From Desarmillaria ectypa (lineage: Eukaryota > Basidiomycota > Agaricomycetes > Agaricales > Physalacriaceae): a stretch of DNA of 64,000 nucleotides. The translations under genes and the position numbers were made by a program. A model generated the notes under the pieces. The model was given only the letters and a program-made list of their open reading frames with translations. It did no database searches and was not told the DNA's origin. Below, piece by piece: positions 49,634 through 61,860 of this stretch (positions within the stretch are counted from its first letter, which is position 1; every line of letters begins with the position of its first letter). The DNA is taken from NCBI GenBank assembly GCA_030407005.1, contig JAUDYN010000002.1, positions 3,286,001-3,350,000 on the forward strand, in the 5' to 3' direction.

Positions 49634-51790
49634 ATGCTCAGTTTGACACTATTCACTCTTTTGTCTACCCCTCTCTTATCTAGCGCCCAGACTTTCAAGG
49701 CTTCGAATGGTGCCCCGATTAATCAGCCTTACTCGTGGAGTCGCGCAGGACCAAATGGTGGTCTTTTGTTGCAGGGTAGGTCCTCGCCATATTCAACCAA
49801 TCATTTAGCTCAATGTCATCTAGACTTTGCCGCTGTCGACCTCCTAGCCCATTTTGATCGAGAGCGTATTCCCGAACGCGTCGTAAGTACTCTCCCGATT
49901 GTTTCGCAGCGGGCTCACCACCATTCCAGGTCCATGCCAAAGGCGCCGGTGCTCATGGCTACTTCGAAGTGACTCAGGACATGAGCGCAATCACCTCGAA
50001 CAAACTGCTTTCTTCGTCCGGAACAAGAGCCAACGTCACCGTGCGGTTCTCCACCGTTGGTGGTGAATCTGGGAGCGCAGATACTGCTCGCGATCCTCGT
50101 GGTTTCTCGACGAAGATCAGAACAGAGGACGGGAACTGGGACTGGGTGTTCAATGACACACCCGTCTTCTTCATCCGTGATGGCGCCAAGTTCCCACACT
50201 TTATACATACTCAGAAGAGGAACCCTCAGACACATTTGAAGGATCCTGACATGTTTTGGGTCGGTCCAAGATTACTTCAATGATTATGGTGCTCAAGTAC
50301 ATAATTAGGATTATCTCTCTCTCAATCCGGAGTCCGTACATCAGGTTATGCGCTTATTTTCAGATCGTGGAACTCCTGACGGGTATCATGACATGCATGG
50401 ATATTCTGGGCATACTTACAAGTGGACAAAATCGGATGGAACATTTGTTTACGTCAAGACTACCCTGCTCAGAGATACCGGTTTTAAGGTTAATTTCAGT
50501 GATCCCCTGCTTGTGCCTGGACGGTGTCTAACGAGATTTTTGATTTTACCTGCTTAGACGCTCGACAGAGAGAACGCAAGTGCACTAGCTAGCAGCAATC
50601 CGGATTACGGCACTCAAAAGCTTTTTGAGGCCATTGAAGCGGGTGATTACCCTACATGGAATGTATACATTGTAAGAAACCTCGCTTTACAACCATCCAA
50701 GACTCACCCGCACCATTCCAGCAAACTATGACTCCCGAACAAGCTGAAGAGTTTCGCTATAACATCCTTGATCTCACCAAAGTTTGGCCTCAGAAACTAT
50801 ACCCTCTTCGAGAAGTTGGCCGGCTCGTCCTAAACAAGAATCCGGACAACTACTTTGCCGAAATTGAGCAAGTGTGTCTCTTTGTTTAAGTCGCCTGAAA
50901 TCCAGATACTAATTCTCATGCAAGCTCTCTTTCTCTCCTTCAAACATGGTGCCCTACATCGAACCCTCCGCAGACCCCGTTCTCCAAGCTCGTCTCTTCT
51001 CTTACCCCGACGCTGCACGCTATCGTCTCGGACCCAACTACAACCAACTCCCCATCAATTGCCCTCTCTTCCAAGCAGCCAACTTCCAGCGCGACGGCTG
51101 GGGAACATTATTTTCCCAAGGCAGCCGTCCGAACTACCAGAGTAGTACGCAGCCCCTGAAGTATCAGGAGAACCCTGGCTGGATATATGGTGAGAGCTGT
51201 ACGGGCGGGGAGGCGTGTGACGAGGAACGCAGGGTGAACCATGAGAATTTCGTCGGCGCGGCATATAGAGATCTGAGCGAATTTACTGAACGTAAGTCTT
51301 AATCTGTATCTGGTGATGATTACTATGTATTGATGATTGTTCCTATCAGTGGACTTGGAACAGCCTCGTGCGTTGTGGGAACTTTGGAATGACGCGGAAC
51401 AGGAAGCTATCGTTGGGAACCTCGCATCGCATATGGTGAACATCAAGAACATCGAGATTACGAACAGACAACGCAGGTGTACCTTTAAATCATGTAGAAT
51501 TTCCCTCCTGACTTGACATACAGTTTCCATATTTGCTGCCATTGACCAGGATTTCAGTGATGTGAGTTTTTCGTTCTATTTTTCGGGGTCGTTTTCATCA
51601 CAGTTCGGTTCTTCAGCGTGTGGCCAACGCTATAGGCGTTCCCTCCGTAGCACCTTTTACGGTTAAATCTGCGTCTGAAGCGTTCAAGTTTAGAACCTAT
51701 CGCGGACTTTCTGTTAACCTCACTGAGAGCGCTCAGAATGGTGACTTGACCCTTCAGCAGGTATCGACTGATGATTACTACTTGGACTGA
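49634..51790 (+). CDS. secreted heme catalase
   Basis: Predicted 560-aa enzyme that splits hydrogen peroxide. Exons: 49634-49775, 49824-49882, 49930-50259, 50309-50488, 50558-50671, 50722-50871, 50925-51291, 51350-51478, 51524-51561, 51617-51790. Residues 1-18 ([18 protein letters not shown]) are a signal peptide. The catalytic His69 is in [15 protein letters not shown], Asn142 in [12 protein letters not shown], and the heme-ligand Tyr352 in [15 protein letters not shown]. Other signatures: [39 protein letters not shown] and [19 protein letters not shown]. The intron after exon 8 uses donor gtacct (51479), not the nearer gtgtac, to keep frame. A broken copy of its 3' half lies at 61.0-61.9 kb. 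It may protect the hypha or serve extracellular oxidative chemistry. Confidence 0.93.
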
Positions 51791-52352
51791 GCAAATGTAT
51801 TCAAGTAACTACTTTATTGCATGATAGTGCATCATCCTTAATAGGATTTCAATATTTTTTTTTCAGGTTATCTCAGTGGCTGCAAGTTACGTTGGTGTAA
51901 GGTTTGCTTGGCATCATTATCCTAAGGATGGTGATGGCGAAGGTACCTGAAGCTATCTCAAGTTCGGATCGGATCGGACAGCAATTCTTTCGAGTTCCTC
52001 CCGTCTTGCAACGTGCCTTGTTCGCATGATCTCGAGCCCTCGGCCGTTGCATAGATGTCAATTCCTGCCATCTGCGCGCTGCGACATTGACAGGGCTTGG
52101 CGCAACCCAGCGATACATTTCTTCAATGAGTTGGAAGGTCAAGCAAATAACGATTTCAGGAATTAGGTTATAAATACCGCTCGATCAGATATACTTCCAT
52201 TACTCACGCCAAACTGCCAATGCGTGCAAGAAGCATCAACCTCGACTGGGAAGACCAATAATCGGTCGATAATTGTAGCCGACCTATGTACACGCCCTTA
52301 AATATAACGTCAACCCAAGAATTCCCTATTTTTCTACAGATCCCTGCTTAAC
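51791..52352. other. intergenic region catalase to ligase
   Basis: 560 bp. A pyrimidine-rich run (51852-51864) is the only obvious feature. No gene seen. Confidence 0.45.
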
Positions 52353-54785
52353 ATGAGGATATACCCAAGCTCAGGTCCTTTCATACCCATCGCCAATCGC
52401 TCCGCTTTCACACATCTTTTGAGCGAAGATGGGAACCTCGTTGGAGGGTACGATGCCAATTTACCAGCCTTCATTGATGCAGAATCAGGGACAACATTGT
52501 CTCGAGGACAAGTCAGATCACTGAGTCTATCGTTCGGACAGGGGCTGAGGAACTATGGTGCGAAGAGGGGGGACACTATCTTGGTATTTTCGCCCAATTG
52601 TCTTGCCTATCCTGTTATTATTCTTGGAGGTGCGTTATTATGTTTTACCTGCTGAGGATTACTTATAAGGCGTTGCAGCTTTGGCTGCGGGGATACGTTG
52701 CACACTCGCGAGCCCAACTTATACCACCCATGAATTGGCCCTGCAGTACACCGATAGTGATGCACATCTGATATTCACCACAGAGGAAGAATTACCGACA
52801 GCCAAGGCCATGCTTAAAGAGCTTGGTGTGCCGGAGGAGGAGAGCATCCAGAGAGTCATCATACTTGGTAAAAGTTTGCGCTGGGCCGACGGACCCGACG
52901 CCACAATCAGTTCCGAAGCATCCGAGTTGCCGCGATGGGAGGAACTTCTTAGTCTTGGCGCTTTGGAAAAGGAAGAGAATTTCGATGGGCCGCTCGCGCA
53001 GGAGACGGCACTTCTGTGCTACAGCTCCGTGAGTAGCATTTTATTGATGCGCTATAACCCGTACTTATGCTATTCAGGGTACTACGGGAAAGCCAAAGGT
53101 TGTACTTGAGTTTCGAGGTGACTTTTATTTACTCATAGATTCTTGATAGGGTGTCGAGGCAAGCAATTATGTCTCACTAATCTTCAAGGGGATCTTATTT
53201 CAAGATTAGACAACGCACAAGAATATTATCGCGGTACTAGATATCGGGGAAGCAAACTACCCCAAGGATGTAGGGACAGTGATACTAGGATTCCTCCCTA
53301 TGTATCATATATACGGTAATTCCGTTCTCTTGTCTTCTGCTCCCTCTTTTCTTGACTTTCTAAAGGCGCCACATCCCTGTTGTTCTTGAGCCAGAAACTG
53401 GGGTTGACTGTTGTGATCCAGAAACGCTTTGATCCCATTGTTTTCTGTTCCGATATTCAGAAATACAAGGTGACAACGGTGACAGTTGTACCTCCCATAC
53501 TAGTCTTTCTCTCCCAACACCCAGGTACGTTGAAGTTGAGTCATCGCATGACCTCTGAAAGATACCCATATCCAGTTGTGGAAAAATTCGACCTCTCGAC
53601 GTTAAAAATGTTAGTTTGCGGGGCCGCTCCTTTGGGAATTGAGCTGTCAAAGCAGGTCAGATTGAAATAGTGCAGTCTGAGCTACCTTGCTCATCGGTTA
53701 CTATCTCGATAGGTTACAAAAAGGCTGCGTTCGATGAGAGCAAACTGCGCGGTTGTGCAAGGTTGGCGTGTATCATACTGTTAGAAGCTCTAGCGCTCAC
53801 CTACCCTTAGGATATGGGATGACGGAGATACCATCGGTACATTTCCTTCCTCCGTCGGATGCGGAAAGGAAATGCGGCAGTATTGGGAAGCTCTACTCAA
53901 ACCTGGAGGCCCGTTTAGTTACTGGGGATATCGATGCTGAGGAGGGTCAGCCAGGGGAGCTTTGGATCAGAGGACCGATGGTTATGAAGGTAATTATCAT
54001 GCTTCTATCTGGTATCCTTCCTTGACATTGTCATAGGGATACTTGAATAATGCTGATGCGACTCGAGATGCAATGACCGAAGACGGGTGGTACAAGACCG
54101 GAGACGTGGCGACTCGGGATTCAGAAGGATATTATTATATCGTCGATCGAGTGAAAGAGCTCATCAAGTACAAGGTATTTCACGATTCATTTCATCGCAA
54201 CGTCAATCTATACTAAAACTCTATTGAAGGGTTATCAAGGCGAGCTAGTACTCATGATATTTCAGACTTTAATTAATCACCAGTTACTCCAGTCCCTCCA
54301 GCCGAGCTTGAAAGTGTGCTGTTGGGTCACCCAGATGTCGCCGACGCGGCTGTGATAGGAGTGTACGACGCGTCACAAGCTACAGAGCTACCAAGGTATA
54401 CTGCCGCTTGTGTATTTTGTATTTTCCTAATTCCTATTGTTCGAATCCAGAGCTTACGTCGTACCTGCAAATCCGGATAGAACAAAGACTAATGGACTAA
54501 AAGTATCATTTGAATCAGAAGTAGCGAAGTGGATAACAACTAAGGTGGCACATCACAAGCACTTACGTGGAGGTTAGTATCCCGAACGTCACGTTGCGAG
54601 TGTGCGCACCGAAAGCATTTATTTTAGGTGTTGTCGTTATAGATGCCATACCAAAAAGGTTTGTCAGTACCATAATATTGTCGTCTTTGCCGCTGATTTC
54701 AAATTTCTCCATTAGCCCCTCTGGAAAAATACTTCGGCGAGAACTTCGCGAGCTCGCGAAAAAAGAAGTTCGAAGTCGATTGTGA
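52353..54785 (+). CDS. acyl-CoA / 4-coumarate-CoA ligase-like enzyme with PTS1
   Basis: Predicted 570-aa AMP-forming ligase. Fifteen exons: 52353-52629, 52679-53028, 53078-53098, 53150-53158 (9 nt), 53210-53315, 53366-53524, 53576-53655, 53713-53761, 53811-53989, 54037-54174, 54230-54239 (10 nt), 54284-54395, 54451-54572, 54628-54658, 54716-54785. The P-loop-like motif is split over three exons (SSGTTGKPKGVE). Then come [85 protein letters not shown] and [13 protein letters not shown]. It ends in SRL, a peroxisomal targeting signal. Introns at 53159 and 54240 have GC donors. The substrate is likely an aromatic or fatty acid; sequence does not decide. Confidence 0.9.
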
Positions 54786-55924
54786 TAGCATCTTCAGGCT
54801 CCAGATCCGTATATGCACGTTTAATTTATATGGCGTCGATTCGCCTCCGCTTTCACTTGGGACTGCCAATTTGGTATGCGTTTTACGAGTCACAGCTGGA
54901 ATCAGGTCATCTTTTATTTTGTAAAAAGCATGTAGTAGACTGAGACATGTAATGAGCTTGTTTAAACATTCGCCGTGGTATGAGTGACTGATCTACTGCT
55001 TGAACGATGCACGAGCAATTTCTGAATTCTCATACTGTGAACGTTGAACTTTGAAGTTGTTTTCCAGTCCCTGTCGGTAGGGTCCGGCATTTTCCGAGCC
55101 CGAGTCGCCAACCTTTTCCCCTTGCAACATGGCGACGGCTCTTGGCCCAAGTTACGGCACAATAACGAAATCGCTGGACTATGTTGAGAATGACGCTGCG
55201 ATATAATTCTGAAATCTAGGCATAGAATTGCCAACCTATAGATATACGACTCGTTCGGGGCCTTGTTAATCACGTTGTTCTTCGGCTTTCTGGGCCAAGT
55301 TGAGCATTCTCTATCAGTACTGGAGAGGATTTGTAACACGGCAAAGACGGATGAATACTATGTATTCCATCATGCTAATCCTTGCTCGCGTTGATAGTAC
55401 TATGCAAGGTTTTGATATAGCTTCCCAGGAGTCAAGTGCTCATCGACATTCGAATCGTCCGACGTTTAACTACGTCGACTTGATGATCAATGTCGCTGGT
55501 GTCCAGGTCTGCAGTGCTGGTGTAGGCTATAGGACAGTCGGCCGTGCCCATTCAATTCAGGATGATCCTTCGTCCTTTGTGGTCATTTATGATCGACCAG
55601 TCCTGGCCTGATGTTATCTGATAGAATTAACGTTTTCCCGGTACCGTTTCGTCCACGAACCGTTATTTTGCGAACTTCTAGTAAGTTTTAAGCGCCGTAT
55701 ATCGAGCAATTTGATGATTAGCACACGACTAGGGGAGGGCATAATGCGCCTTCTCTCACTAATATCTTTGTCTGGTGTGACTCTGGGAACGCCGCTAGGC
55801 AGAATACCCCACAGGGACTCGGGCATCTCAATCATATTCCTCAAAACTTGATACGCATAGCTTCCTTCCAGCCTTCTACAAGTCAGACCAAGTATCTCTA
55901 CCGTCCACCAAGAACAATCCTAGC
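54786..55924. other. intergenic stretch
   Basis: 1.1 kb without a recognisable gene. Short frames at 55300-55611 (plus) and 55614-55844 (minus) have no family signal. Confidence 0.4.
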
Positions 55925-57875
55925 ATAGCACTTCCGGTTCTAATTGTATGTCTCCGCGATTCCATTTTTGACGCTAGTTTTCTAGCCCATTCGATGGGTC
56001 GGTGCGGGACCAGCAGGGCTCTTTTTAGCGCTTTCTTTGGCACAGAGCGGTATTCAAGCTCGTATCGTCGACAAATCCGACAGCTTTCATGTTGGTTCTC
56101 GAGGTTTTGGGGTGCAGGTCCGTCCGTTTCTGCTTTTCTGATATTTTTCTCCTGTAGTTGAAGATATATCTATAGCCCCAGACCTTTAAACTATTCCAGC
56201 ACCTAATATCATAGACGATATCCAGGAGCTGACGACGCCAATCCCCGCTATGCGCGCTTACAAACTGCCTGGTGGTACTATGCCTGTCAAAACTTGGGAC
56301 TTATATGAGAAGAGTGGCGTATGGCCTGGTCGACCCTATGTGAGCCATCTGAGGACTTCGGTATTGTTCTAAACTTTTGCAGGCAAATGGCGCCTGTCTC
56401 GGTCAGTACCTCCTGGAGGGCGTTCTTCGCGACTATCTTGCCAAGTGTGGCGTTTCCGTTGAACTCAACAAACGCCTTGCGGTCATCGAACAAGACGCAA
56501 GGACCGTTACGGCTATACTTGCTGTTTTTCGGAATGGTGTAGCCATCGAAGAAAAGGAAGATGTTGTAGCGCAATATCTTATATCAGATGGTGCCAAAGG
56601 TATTGCAATACTTTAAGCTTTATCCCAAAGCCGCCTCTAACTGGATTATGTGCACAGGTAATTCTAGGAAATTGCTAGGCCTAACGCTCCAAGGCGAAAC
56701 GCGTGATGTAGATGCATGGTCTGGGGAGACGTCACAATAAAAGGATTGGGTAACGAAGTCATTGTGGCAGCCTTGACATCCGAATGGTGCTCATCCTTCT
56801 CCCCATCTTACTGATCCGGTGAAAGCCATTGAGTTCATCAAGGCTGAGATCGGACGTATTGATCTCGAGTTTGGCGAGTTCGCATGGCTCTCTCATTTCA
56901 GGTATGGTCAATCCGTCCTACACTCATATTAATAATAACTATTATACTTTGCAGGCCAAAGATGCCGATGGTCAACAAATTTCAAGAGGGACCCGCTTTT
57001 GTTGTGGGTGGTAAGCGCTTGCGCTTCGACATGTTCTGCGTGTATTGAATGAGGCATTAAGATTCTGCGCATGTCCATTCGCCCACTCGCGGTCAAGGGG
57101 TGAAATACAGCGTCCAGGATGCGGTAAGCAACCTCTAACGCTGGTTCTTCACTCTTGACGTGACGGTTCACAGTCCAACCTCGCACGGAAATTATCTCTC
57201 GTACTCAAAGACCTCGCATCGTCCATCCTCCTCTCGACGTACAATGAGGAGCGCTTGCCTGTTATCACACAGATGCCCTACGCTATGACTCAGCTATACA
57301 CCCATACCGTAGCGAAGGAAAAACAAGTCAACGATACAAAGGAGGACGAGAGGGCCTCAGGATGGTTCCGATGGAGGAACACTGCCCTGGAGATATACGG
57401 TATAAATTACCGGTACAGCAGCATCGTGCTGGAAGAGCGAGACATGGAGCCACATAATGTTGAGGATGTCCTTGCGCATGCGTACTCTGGATATGAAAGT
57501 CAGGGACCGTTGCGTGCGGGAGATCGGGCGCCCGATGCGCCGTTCGGAGGGACGACTTTGTTCAGCTTGTTCAGGTCGACGGTCCACACTGTGCTCGTCT
57601 TCTCCAAGTGGAATGCGGATACCGAGGCGGGTTTGAAGACACTACCCCCTGCGGCCGTTCACGCGTTCGCCATCACCGACGCAAACGTGCAGCTAGAAGG
57701 TGTTTCTGTGCTTGTTAATAATGATGAACACGCGAGGAAGGCATATATGGAGGAGGAAAATTCTCCGACGACTGTGATTGTTCGTCCGGTCTCTTTCATT
57801 GGTGCCATTATCACAGATGTCGAAGGCGTTGGGCGGTATTTTTCTAAGATTTTAATCAGAAACGTCAAGCAATAA
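55925..57875 (+). pseudogene. phenol 2-monooxygenase-type FAD hydroxylase, decayed
   Basis: Family features are clear: FAD-binding WVGAGPAGLFLALSLAQSG, TPIPAMRAYKLPGGTM, ACLGQYLLEGVLRDYLAKCG, MVWGDVTIKGLG, the second FAD motif FVVGDSAHVHSPTRGQG, LLSTYNEERLPVI, and a C-terminal thioredoxin-like domain beginning PLRAGDRAPDAPF. It is damaged: no in-frame start codon before 55945, one lost base near 56211 (between FQHL and IIDDI), another near 56713 (before MVWGD), and about 50 residues missing or scrambled at 56750-56830. The last 200 codons (57255-57875) are intact. A living enzyme would hydroxylate a phenolic ring with NADPH and oxygen. Sequencing error could explain single lost bases but not all defects. 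Confidence 0.8.
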
Positions 57876-59768
57876 CATAAAGAGAAGGCGAGTTGTACAA
57901 TAAGATTAGCGATACAATGCTTCGGCAACTCCCTCGTCTTTTTCGCCGCCATATAACTTGGTAGGGTAGCATGTGTCGTTTTTACTAGCTTGCAACATGC
58001 GCTGATTTGCAAGGTCTAAGATGGTACAGAAGGTTTCTCGACGGTTGGTCCTTCTAGTTAAGACTACAAATGGCTCGTTGTGGTTTGATGGTAAGGAAAG
58101 CGCCTCCGGTCTGTCTATTTCCGACCGAAGCATTTACAAAGTCTGGCTGGCCTGACGGTGGAGAAATTAGTTTACTCCGGTCTATGTTTCGGACCTTATT
58201 CCGATATACTTAGGTCTAATGGAAGAAAAAAACACACATCTAGTCGGCCCATTTCCGACTGGACCATTTGCATGTAGGTCCTAGCTCCCCCGACGGTGAG
58301 GAAATCGGTTTATTCCGTTCCGTTCTATACTTCTCCATTTTTGTCTGACATTCGAGATCAGATGAAAGAATGGATGGCTACACGGATAATTAAGCAACGT
58401 TTCATGTTAATTCTGGATGGCCGCTATCGTCCACGAATGCAGATGTACTAATGTCACTAGCACTACATTTGACAGGATCAAACACGCTGCAATGAGACTG
58501 CAACGAGGGCTGCAGATTCCGCTCCGCCGTTACTTTCAATGACAACGGTGCTGGAGTATGTGTCAGTATATTCAGATCTCTTCCCAAACCATGGGACCTC
58601 ACTGATCATCGGCAGTGGTGAAATGGTATGGCGAAGGCATTAAAGTGTACTTTTGACTCGGGACTTCAGTTCCGTCTGACGGTGCGCCTGGTGCGCCAAT
58701 GGCTTACGGCTAACCGACCTTTGCTAACATTTGATTAATGAAATATGGCCATGAAAATTCGTTCATCTTCGAGATATTGATAGACACAACATTGTGGTTA
58801 GTCAGTTTTCTTTTGGAAGGAAACAAACTTTGGCTAAATAGCATCAGTGGTGACTGTATGGAATAGCCTGGGGAAAGAACAAACAAACGAAATGATACTC
58901 GAACTTTGAGGAATTTGTCCGAGCCAGTGGAGTGTTGAAGCGTGTGAGTGGCCTTTTTCGTGATCATGTATTCCGAAGTTCGTGGAATTTGCCGAATTTA
59001 CAGACTGGGAAATCAATGTTATTCTTTGGTATTTTAGTCATCATCATGGATGCGTACGGCTCCTTCTACTACGGAAGACTTGCTTTCAGCTTCCTACATA
59101 GATCCGACTGTTGCTATGCTTGGCCTTTGTGAGGGTGTCCACCGCGCATAGGGTGACTCGCAACAGACCGTTCTCCGCTTTACGTGTTTAAGTAAGCCCG
59201 AGCGCCATGGGCCTTCTTGCATGCCAATTTTCTCTAAGAGAGCTTAGCGCCACGCCGCCTTGGACTGCTTGGCATTAGATTCTCCGAGGGCAACGCGTCA
59301 TACACCCGCCAAGTATGTATGACATAGTCTCGAGTGCGATGGAATTGTGAGTGCACTGATCTATACCTTGACGTTAATTTTGGTGTTCCCCAATCCATGT
59401 GAGGGGCAGACAAATTGTTAACAGACATCTTGTATACTGGCCTGATGGATTGAAGTCGCTTGAGGGTTCCGCCGTCCGTAGGGTAATACCGAGATGCAAC
59501 TAGAGGCAACTTCATGCCCTGGAATTGGTTGTCAGACGGAGGAGACTCCATGTGATCGTTTGTAGGCGCATGGGACACGGATTTTGCACCCAACTTCACC
59601 GGTTTGTCGAAATTTCGATGCTGAATCATCTCTACTAGCCCGCAAGTTTACGCTCTATGTTCTTTCGAACTTTCACACTCTCTTTGGGCATGCGAGGCTG
59701 TATATAAACCTGCTGTTTTCTGAAGCAAGAGCCAACGATCTATCGAGTACTCTTCTCCTTCAGTAACG
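57876..59768. other. gene-free stretch with local repeat
   Basis: 1.9 kb between the decayed monooxygenase and the DPBB gene. It contains the tandem repeat listed separately and, near 58612-58690, a weak tRNA-like stretch. No protein gene was recognised. Confidence 0.4.
58112..58372. repeat. imperfect tandem duplication, unit about 130 bp
   Basis: Two diverged copies follow each other (about 58112-58227 and 58245-58372). Matching blocks in the same order: atttccgac, cctgacggtgg versus ccgacggtgag, gaaat..gtttactccg versus gaaat..gtttattccg, and atggaagaa versus atgaaagaa. Origin unknown; it could be part of a mobile element. Confidence 0.55.
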
Positions 59769-60308
59769 ATGCAGCTTAAACTTACCTTACTTGCTCTTGC
59801 CTCCTCTGTCTTTGCGTCGAACTTTCAAGCACGCTCTCAGACTGGTTTCGCCTACTATGGGTTCCAAGTAGGTGCATTTGCTGGCAATTTTCGAGTATGT
59901 TCTGACGATATTGTTCTCTAGAACAGTACTATGACTGCATGCGGCATATATTCCAATGATACCGATTTTACCATTGGTTTGACCTCAGGCTATGTAAATT
60001 GGGGGAAAAGGGATAACTGCTTCAAAAATGTACGCCAATAGTCGAGGTCTGTGGACTGTTATCTGATGAAGCTTTTCAGGTCACTGTTTCTCTGACGGAC
60101 GATCCTTCGACGTCCGTCAAGGTTATGGTCGCAGATGCCTGCACAGACTGTGGTGATTCGGCCAACAATGTCTATCTTTCTGTCGCTGCGTTCCAAGCAT
60201 TGGCAAAATTGGAAGTCGGCAGATGTACGTTGCCTGTCGTCCACGTTGTTGCCATGGCCTGATCATTTTCCTTCTCTAGTGAACGTTACCTGGGACTTTG
60301 TCAACTGA
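59769..60308 (+). CDS. small secreted double-psi beta-barrel (RlpA/expansin-like) protein
   Basis: Predicted 126-aa secreted protein from exons 59769-59867, 59922-60029, 60080-60224 and 60280-60308. Residues 1-16 (MQLKLTLLALASSVFA) form the signal peptide. The mature part is a DPBB domain: TMTACGIYSNDTDFTIGL, a Cys in KRDNCFKNVTVSL, VMVADACTDCGDSANNVYLS and the end LNVTWDFVN. The four cysteines and the usual Asp in VADACTDC are present. Relatives are called riboflavin-aldehyde-forming enzyme-like or barwin/expansin-like and are abundant in mushroom fruiting bodies. They probably bind cell-wall glycans; enzymatic activity is doubtful. A TATA-like tatataaa sits at 59700-59707. Confidence 0.9.
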
Positions 60309-61033
60309 AGGCGGAAATCGTATTGTATAGGAAGTTGGAACAAGTACATACCGAAATTATCTTTGAAAACACTAGGTAGTGAACGATAGAGTTTTCTACA
60401 AATCCTCTAAACGGTAGCTTTGGTTTACAATGATTATCTGTCGTCATTTTATTATAAGGGAAAGATATGAGACCTGAAAAATGCGTCTTGTATTCCTGCT
60501 ACGTTAGTAGTATGTCTCATAGAGAAACCATGGTCGCCGAAGTTTCGTCCGTTGTATTATTAAAACTTGAAGTGGAGAAAGAAATGGTAGATATTACATT
60601 GTCACCGCGTATGTTTAAATGTGTGCGGGCCGCGGCAGCCGAGCCGACGGATGACTCCCCATCAACCACCCATTTTTACACTCGTACCCAACCTTTCAGG
60701 AAATATTATGAATGTTTACCTACAAATACGTGTCGTTCACATATTTAATATCTTATTCTGTTTTCACGGTGCTCGAGGCCTTTGCTACCAGTACATTGCT
60801 GCATTGGGAGAGTCGTCGCTTCTTTCTCGACAGCGACTCTATCAACCCTTGGAGATTCGTAGGATTATCCTCTGGAGAAGTACGTCCTAATGCAGTGCCT
60901 TCATGAATCCAAGTCTACGTTTTGACAGAGGTATTCAACGATTTTGTCACGATACAACATCAATAGCGTCTTGGGCCGGCTTGATGGCGGCTGGGAAAAC
61001 ATAGGAATAGGCTCGTGCAGGGCCCAGCGGCGG
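60309..61033. other. gene-free stretch before catalase remnant
   Basis: 725 bp with no supportable gene; overlapping plus-strand frames at 60467-60906 have no family signal. Confidence 0.4.
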
Positions 61034-61860
61034 ACTTCTGCTGAAGTTGAACGAGTATGTGTCTTTCCTCACCAAACCTTTATTGACCAATACATCCAGC
61101 AAGCTGTCCTTCTCTCCCTCAAACATGGTTCCCTACATCGAACCCTCTGCTGATCCCGTCCTCCAAGTGCGCCTCCTCGCATACCCCGATGCCGCACGCC
61201 ACTGTCTCAGAGCAAACTACAACCAGCCCCTCTATCAAGCGACCAATTTCCGGTGTGCAACTTTTGGAATGCCAAGATAACCTGGTTGGATATACGGCGA
61301 GAGCTACGCAGGTAGAGGGGAGTGTGATTCGAAGCGCAGGATGCAGTATGAAATTTCTTCGGTCCAGCATATAAGAATCTGAGCGAGTTTACCGAATGTG
61401 AGCTTGGAATCGTGTTCAGTTATACTTATGATGTGCGAATGGATGTTCGTGGGTAGTGATCTGGAGCAGCCACGCGTTATTTGGAATCTTTTGAGTCCCG
61501 GGAATAAGGAAGGTCTTGTTGGTAACCTCGCGTCGAGTATGAGGAAGATCGAGATCTCGAATAGACAACGTTCGTTCCTTCGCGTGATATCCTTGCTGTC
61601 CAGCATATAGTTTCTATCTTTTCTGCTATTTCCCCAGGATTTTAGTGACGTGAGTTTTCCATTCCCCTTGAACTGCAAGATATTTCTCACACTTTCCATG
61701 TTCTGGCAGCATGCGGCCGACGCCCTCGGAGTCTCGTATGTGAAACTAATAAAGCAGCGTCTGAAGCGTTCAGGTTCACGACGTATCGACTACACCTAGC
61801 GCTTGAAACGAGAACTTGTCGCTTCAGCTGATATCGAATAATGATTACCACTTCGACTAA
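61034..61860 (+). pseudogene. broken copy of the 3' half of the catalase gene
   Basis: The sequence matches the catalase at 49634 from the end of its exon 6 (SAEVER against FAEIEQ) to its stop codon. [19 protein letters not shown] is recoverable from 61112 with one changed residue, followed by a diverged YPDAARH stretch. Intron positions are kept, for example near 61060, 61398 and 61640. A block of about 40 codons after YNQ is deleted, frames change several times, and the exon near 61740 has lost bases. The final codons at about 61831-61860 match the parent, with stop taa for tga. There is no 5' half. Retained introns point to DNA-level duplication, not retrotransposition. Confidence 0.9.
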
